This document shows positions 6,849 through 9,321 of a stretch of DNA of 9,321 bases, piece by piece. The notes under the pieces are model-generated. The model worked only from the letters and a program-made list of their open reading frames with translations. It did no database searches and was not told where the DNA came from. The stretch's first letter is position 1. Every line of letters begins with the position of its first letter. The position numbers and the translations under genes were made by a program. Origin of the DNA: Methanoregula sp. UBA276 (GTDB taxonomy: Archaea; Halobacteriota; Methanomicrobia; Methanomicrobiales; Methanospirillaceae); contig DANA01000056.1 of the NCBI GenBank assembly GCA_002508495.1, positions 1 through 9,321 of the forward strand, given 5' to 3'.

Positions 6849-6938
6849 TGTATGTACGCTTCCCGCCGGCACCAGGATGATCCGCATCATGCGTTAGGTA
6901 TTGGGGAGGTATCCCTGAACTGTCTGCAAGCAGCACCC

Positions 6939-6968
6939 CTGCCCAGCATTCTATCATACTGCCCAGCA
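6939..6968. repeat. Perfect 10-bp direct repeat, 20-bp period, in the GH57 promoter region
   Basis: CTGCCCAGCA occurs at 6939-6948 and again at 6959-6968, start-to-start 20 bp, about two helical turns, so both copies face the same side of the helix. They lie immediately downstream (minus-strand sense) of the likely TATA box at 6971-6980 and span the predicted transcription start. This is the expected place for an archaeal repressor operator. No regulator gene is in the window. Confidence 0.5.
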
Positions 6969-6970
6969 CC

Positions 6971-6980
6971 TATATTAATT
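6971..6980 (-). promoter_or_regulatory. Probable TATA box for the GH57-glycosyltransferase operon
   Basis: The minus strand reads AATTAATATA, in the only intergenic gap ahead of the GH57 gene. With normal archaeal spacing transcription would begin near 6947, leaving a leader of roughly 60-100 bases depending on which ATG is used. Neighbouring A/T-rich DNA makes exact placement uncertain. Confidence 0.4.
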
Positions 6981-6984
6981 GTTG

Positions 6985-7030
6985 CCTGATGATAATAAAA
7001 AAATAATGAAAAATATAAATACGATTTTGA
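6985..7030 (-). terminator. T-rich tract, probable terminator of the ADP-dependent kinase gene
   Basis: About 100 bp past the kinase stop codon the minus strand becomes very T-rich, with runs of TTTTT and T7 (T7 at 6997-7003) interspersed with A/T. Archaeal transcription ends on such T-runs without needing a hairpin. It also separates this gene from the GH57 promoter immediately beyond. Between the stop codon and this tract (7031-7125) I see no gene; GTGC and GCAC arms around an A-run form only a weak hairpin. Confidence 0.5.
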
Positions 7031-7125
7031 ATTTCATATTGATTCGATTTGTATGCTGGCCGTTTTCCCGGCGGGGCATGCGCCGTTACTTGTTTTTGAT
7101 TCTGTGCGCTTTTTGCACTCCAGAG

Positions 7126-8373
7126 TTAATCGGCGACAAACGCCGTGGAAGAGAGGATGTCGCCAAGGCCGGTTGTCCTGGCACTGTCGGATGCGATCAG
7201 GGTCGGGACTGCCTGGATGTGATAATCCCGTGTGCTCCACATCCCCAATGCATCTTCCTCCCCCAGCAGGGTTGTTATCCGGCGCAGGGCAGCGATACCG
7301 GTGGGTGACACTGCCGTTGTGGTCCCGCGGGCTGCTGCTGCAGTGACAGCTGCGGCATAGAGCAGGGCGTCCCTTGAAAAATCCGGCCTTGCCCGCTTCT
7401 CGTGCGTGACGAGCAGGTACACGCCGTACGTGTGGAGGTGGACGCGGGTAAGCCCGGTCTTTTTTGCCAGTTTGAGCACTCCTTCAACAAGATGGTCGGG
7501 GCCGGGTTCCACCCGATGACCGAGGAGGAGCGAAAGCTCGTTCTCGTTCATACCCGCACTGTCCGCAACCGGCAGGATATGACGGACAATCCCGGCATTG
7601 ACCCGGGGGTCGGTGACCGAGACGCATTCGATATGGACCCGGTTGTCCCTGCCGGCATCCCGTATTGCCTGCACCTGCGAGGCGGCACGGCTGAATTCCT
7701 TATCACTTTTCAGGTACTGGTATCCGGAAAGAAATGCCCGGGTACCTTCAGCCAGTTCCGGCAGGAGGGCAGCAAGCGCCGTATCAGAAAGGAGGGTGAC
7801 ATCGGCAGTCTTTACGGGTGAAATGATGAAGCGGTTATTCCGGATCACTGCACCCCGTGCAGGTGGGACAAGACCCGGTGCATACTCGAATATGTAATGT
7901 ACCGCATCGGCAGCAGAACTTCTCCTGTCTCCAAAAACCCTGACTCCACTCTCCCCAATGATGCGGGCAACTTCCGGGCCCATGGACGGTGCAGTGCAGG
8001 TTACAGACGGTGCTCCCAGCCGTGCCAGATGGGCTGCAGCGATTCCCGCCTGCCCGCCAAGAGTGATGGTGCCGGTTCCCGCAAAGCAGGACGACAACCG
8101 TTCGTATAGCGACCGGTCTTCCATGATCCATTCCTCCGCGGTATAATGCTGCATGGAGGATGTAAGGCGGGACCGGACTTCTTCGAGGCTTCCTTTACAA
8201 AAACCCGCCGGATCGAGAAGCTCCCGCGTGACGGGGAGTATTTGGTCGAGGTTGACATTGAATCCCGTCAGTGCCGGGTGGAGGTCCGGTTTTTTTGTCC
8301 GCCGGTACAGATCTTCCCAGAACGCCAGGTCTGTCATACACTCGTACCTGCCCGGTTTTGTGCGGGCGTGCAT
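7126..8373 (-). CDS. pfkC: ADP-dependent phosphofructokinase/glucokinase (ribokinase-like superfamily)
   Basis: 415 residues from the ATG at 8373. Uses ADP to phosphorylate fructose-6-P and/or glucose, the first or committed step of the archaeal modified glycolysis. Evidence: GFNVNLDQI (37-45), the sugar-binding start strand; LGGQAGIAAAHLARLG (105-120); VHIEC with Glu249; GMNENEL (274-280), the NxxE-type metal/phosphate motif; and TTGLGDILSS (400-409), with catalytic Asp405 in the family GxGD anion hole. It is somewhat shorter than the 450-500 residues usual for the family. A TTG at 8427 in the same frame would add 18 residues but lies by the TATA box; the ATG at 8373 has GGAAGGAAG ending 7 bases upstream. 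A later ATG at 8337 is possible. Sugar specificity (PFK, glucokinase, or both) cannot be read from sequence by eye. Divergent from glycogen phosphorylase, which suits a role in using stored glycogen. Confidence 0.85.
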   Translation of the reverse strand: MHARTKPGRYECMTDLAFWEDLYRRTKKPDLHPALTGFNVNLDQILPVTRELLDPAGFCKGSLEEVRSRLTSSMQHYTAEEWIMEDRSLYERLSSCFAGTGTITLGGQAGIAAAHLARLGAPSVTCTAPSMGPEVARIIGESGVRVFGDRRSSAADAVHYIFEYAPGLVPPARGAVIRNNRFIISPVKTADVTLLSDTALAALLPELAEGTRAFLSGYQYLKSDKEFSRAASQVQAIRDAGRDNRVHIECVSVTDPRVNAGIVRHILPVADSAGMNENELSLLLGHRVEPGPDHLVEGVLKLAKKTGLTRVHLHTYGVYLLVTHEKRARPDFSRDALLYAAAVTAAAARGTTTAVSPTGIAALRRITTLLGEEDALGMWSTRDYHIQAVPTLIASDSARTTGLGDILSSTAFVAD

Positions 8374-8428
8374 GATTAATCTTCCTTCCGTGCAGGCTTT
8401 TTTTTCAGCCAGCGCCGGAGTATGCAAT

Positions 8429-8438
8429 AGTATATATG
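8429..8438. promoter_or_regulatory. Near-symmetric TATA element shared by divergent genes
   Basis: The + strand reads AGTATATATG. This is the only clear TATA-like sequence in the 103-bp gap between the ADP-dependent kinase (-) and the phosphorylase (+). Using it, transcription would start near 8460 rightwards (leader about 17 bases) and near 8406 leftwards (leader about 33 bases); both distances are normal. One element may serve both directions or compete between them. Confidence 0.45.
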
Positions 8439-8466
8439 GAAGATTGTGCGACTAGACAACTACCAA

Positions 8467-8473
8467 AGGGGGG
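8467..8473 (+). promoter_or_regulatory. Purine-rich ribosome binding site of the phosphorylase gene
   Basis: AGGGGGG is followed by three A and then the ATG at 8477. The G-run is longer and closer to the start than in neighbouring genes, but the first Gs give an acceptable spacing. It supports the ATG at 8477 as the start. Confidence 0.5.
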
Positions 8474-8476
8474 AAA

Positions 8477-9321
8477 ATGGCGGACCCGCACAGGAAAGGA
8501 TTCGAGCATGTCCCGGAACGGATCAGCGGGCTTGTCGATCTGGCCTACAATCTCTGGTGGAGCTGGAACCCGGCAGCCAAACTGGTCTTCAAGCAGCTCA
8601 ACCCTATCGCTTGGGGTGAGAGTGTCCATAACCCGGTACGGATGCTCCGCGAGCTCCCCGAAGAGACGCTGCTTGCCGCTGCGAAAAATCCCCAGTACCT
8701 CCGGCATTATGATATCGTAATGTGCCGTTTCCGGCATGAGCTTGATACACGGAAGAGCTGGTTTGCAACAAGGCTTTCCCATGACCGCAACCTCACCATC
8801 GCGTACTTCAGTGCCGAGTACGGGCTCCAGCACTCGCTGCCATTCTATGCCGGCGGACTTGGTTTTCTTGCCGGCGACCATCTCAAGGAGGCAAGCGATC
8901 TTGGTCTCCCCCTCGTTGCCGTGGGCTTCATGTATTCCGAAGGGTACCTCCACCAGCACATCGGGCCGGATGGGTGGCAGGAGAATATTAGGGAACTCCT
9001 CAACCGTGACGCAGCCCCTATCAAGCGGGTGATGTATAACCATGACAACCAGCTCGTGGTACGGATCCCGTTCATCGATCCCCCGATCCATGTTGCGGTA
9101 TGGCGGGTGGACGTGGGGAATATCCCTCTCATTCTGCTGGACACGGATATTCCCGCAAACGATGCAGAGAACCGCATCATCTCCTACCGGCTGTACACCG
9201 GCGACAACGAGCTGCGGCTCCGGCAGGAGATCGTGCTTGGGGTCGGCGGGAGTTATGTGCTGGACATTTTAGGGATCCGCCCGTCTATCATCCACCTCAA
9301 TGAAGGACACCCGGCGTTTGC
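8477..9321 (+). CDS. glgP: Alpha-glucan (glycogen) phosphorylase, GT35 family, 3'-truncated by the window
   Basis: The first 281 codons are present and the frame stays open to the window end. The family enzyme releases glucose-1-P from glycogen using inorganic phosphate and pyridoxal phosphate. Residues about 12-60 (RISGLVDLAYNLWWSWNP and following, with HNPVRML) match the N-terminal DUF3417 domain found ahead of the archaeal/bacterial TIGR02094-type phosphorylases. From about residue 105, the catalytic start is plain: IAYFSAEYGLQHSLPFYAGG, LAGDHLKEASDLGLPL, then VGFMYSEGYLHQHI, and, near the window end, IHLNEGHPAF. The usual protein is 500-850 residues, so most of the catalytic C-terminal half, including the PLP lysine, lies outside. 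It is transcribed away from the ADP-dependent kinase, sharing a 103-bp promoter region; the two together would take glycogen to sugar phosphates and fructose-1,6-bisphosphate. Confidence 0.92.
   Translation, partial: MADPHRKGFEHVPERISGLVDLAYNLWWSWNPAAKLVFKQLNPIAWGESVHNPVRMLRELPEETLLAAAKNPQYLRHYDIVMCRFRHELDTRKSWFATRLSHDRNLTIAYFSAEYGLQHSLPFYAGGLGFLAGDHLKEASDLGLPLVAVGFMYSEGYLHQHIGPDGWQENIRELLNRDAAPIKRVMYNHDNQLVVRIPFIDPPIHVAVWRVDVGNIPLILLDTDIPANDAENRIISYRLYTGDNELRLRQEIVLGVGGSYVLDILGIRPSIIHLNEGHPAF

Noticed and set aside
6979..7308. A + strand frame beginning in A/T-rich DNA with a hydrophobic start (MKNINTILNFILIRF from 7006)
   Set aside because: The hydrophobic look comes from A/T-rich intergenic bases; the rest is antisense to the ADP-dependent kinase C-terminus, and there is no ribosome site.
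4213..8356. An 11-bp match, ACCTGCCCGGT, at 4213-4223 and 8346-8356
   Set aside because: A match of this length is expected by chance in 9 kb of GC-rich DNA, and the second copy is inside the kinase coding region.
8395..8410. GGCT/AGCC arms around an eight-base A/T run in the kinase leader
   Set aside because: Only a 4-bp stem; too weak to call a riboswitch or terminator.
8405..9091. A 228-codon minus-strand open frame under the phosphorylase
   Set aside because: Antisense to a frame with unmistakable phosphorylase motifs, and it also runs over the divergent promoter.
1..9321. tRNA or rRNA genes, CRISPR arrays, insertion sequences, attachment sites
   Set aside because: No cloverleaf-like sequence, regular spaced repeats, transposase motifs or terminal inverted repeats were seen; the window is nearly filled with metabolic genes.

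Overview
The window looks like a piece of chromosome from a methanogenic archaeon of the order Methanomicrobiales (Methanoregula/Methanospirillum-like; order inferred, genus not secure). The pointers are a phosphoribulokinase of the archaeal methanogen type, a cupin-type archaeal glucose-6-phosphate isomerase, an ADP-dependent sugar kinase, a GH57 amylase, short A/T-rich TATA-box promoters in otherwise GC-rich DNA, and overlapping archaeal-style gene junctions.

Layout. (i) 2-1300 (+): 3' part of an M50 / site-2-type intramembrane metalloprotease with an internal PDZ domain; it converges on the next block across a 31-bp gap holding a small stem-loop. (ii) 1332-4147 (-): read in transcription order, phosphoribulokinase, a PfkA-family 6-phosphofructokinase, and cupin-type phosphoglucose isomerase; the last two overlap by an ATGA. 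(iii) 4267-6848 (-): GH57 amylase followed by a glycogen-synthase-like GT-B glycosyltransferase, overlapping by 19 bp. (iv) 7126-8373 (-): ADP-dependent phosphofructokinase/glucokinase. (v) 8477-9321 (+), divergent from (iv) and cut by the window end: alpha-glucan (glycogen) phosphorylase. No intergenic stretch exceeds 300 bp; the longest (6849-7125) holds an A/T-rich terminator-like tract, a TATA box and a perfect 10-bp direct repeat.

How they fit. Seven consecutive genes handle sugar phosphates and storage polyglucan: the GT builds glycogen, the phosphorylase and GH57 enzyme take it apart, PGI links glucose-6-P with fructose-6-P, and two unrelated phosphofructokinases feed fructose-1,6-bisphosphate. 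The phosphoribulokinase is the unexpected member. In Methanospirillum hungatei such an enzyme makes ribulose-1,5-bisphosphate for RuBisCO in the reductive hexulose-phosphate (RHP) pathway, where fructose-6-P regenerates ribulose-5-P. Its position here, directly upstream of PFK and PGI and downstream of glycogen synthesis, suggests that the RHP pathway and glycogen storage are genetically linked through the fructose-6-P pool. RuBisCO, hexulose-phosphate synthase and isomerase are not in the window, so the complete pathway is inferred. The PFK itself carries a mixed set of phosphoryl-donor residues (Gly104 with Lys124), leaving ATP versus pyrophosphate use partly open.
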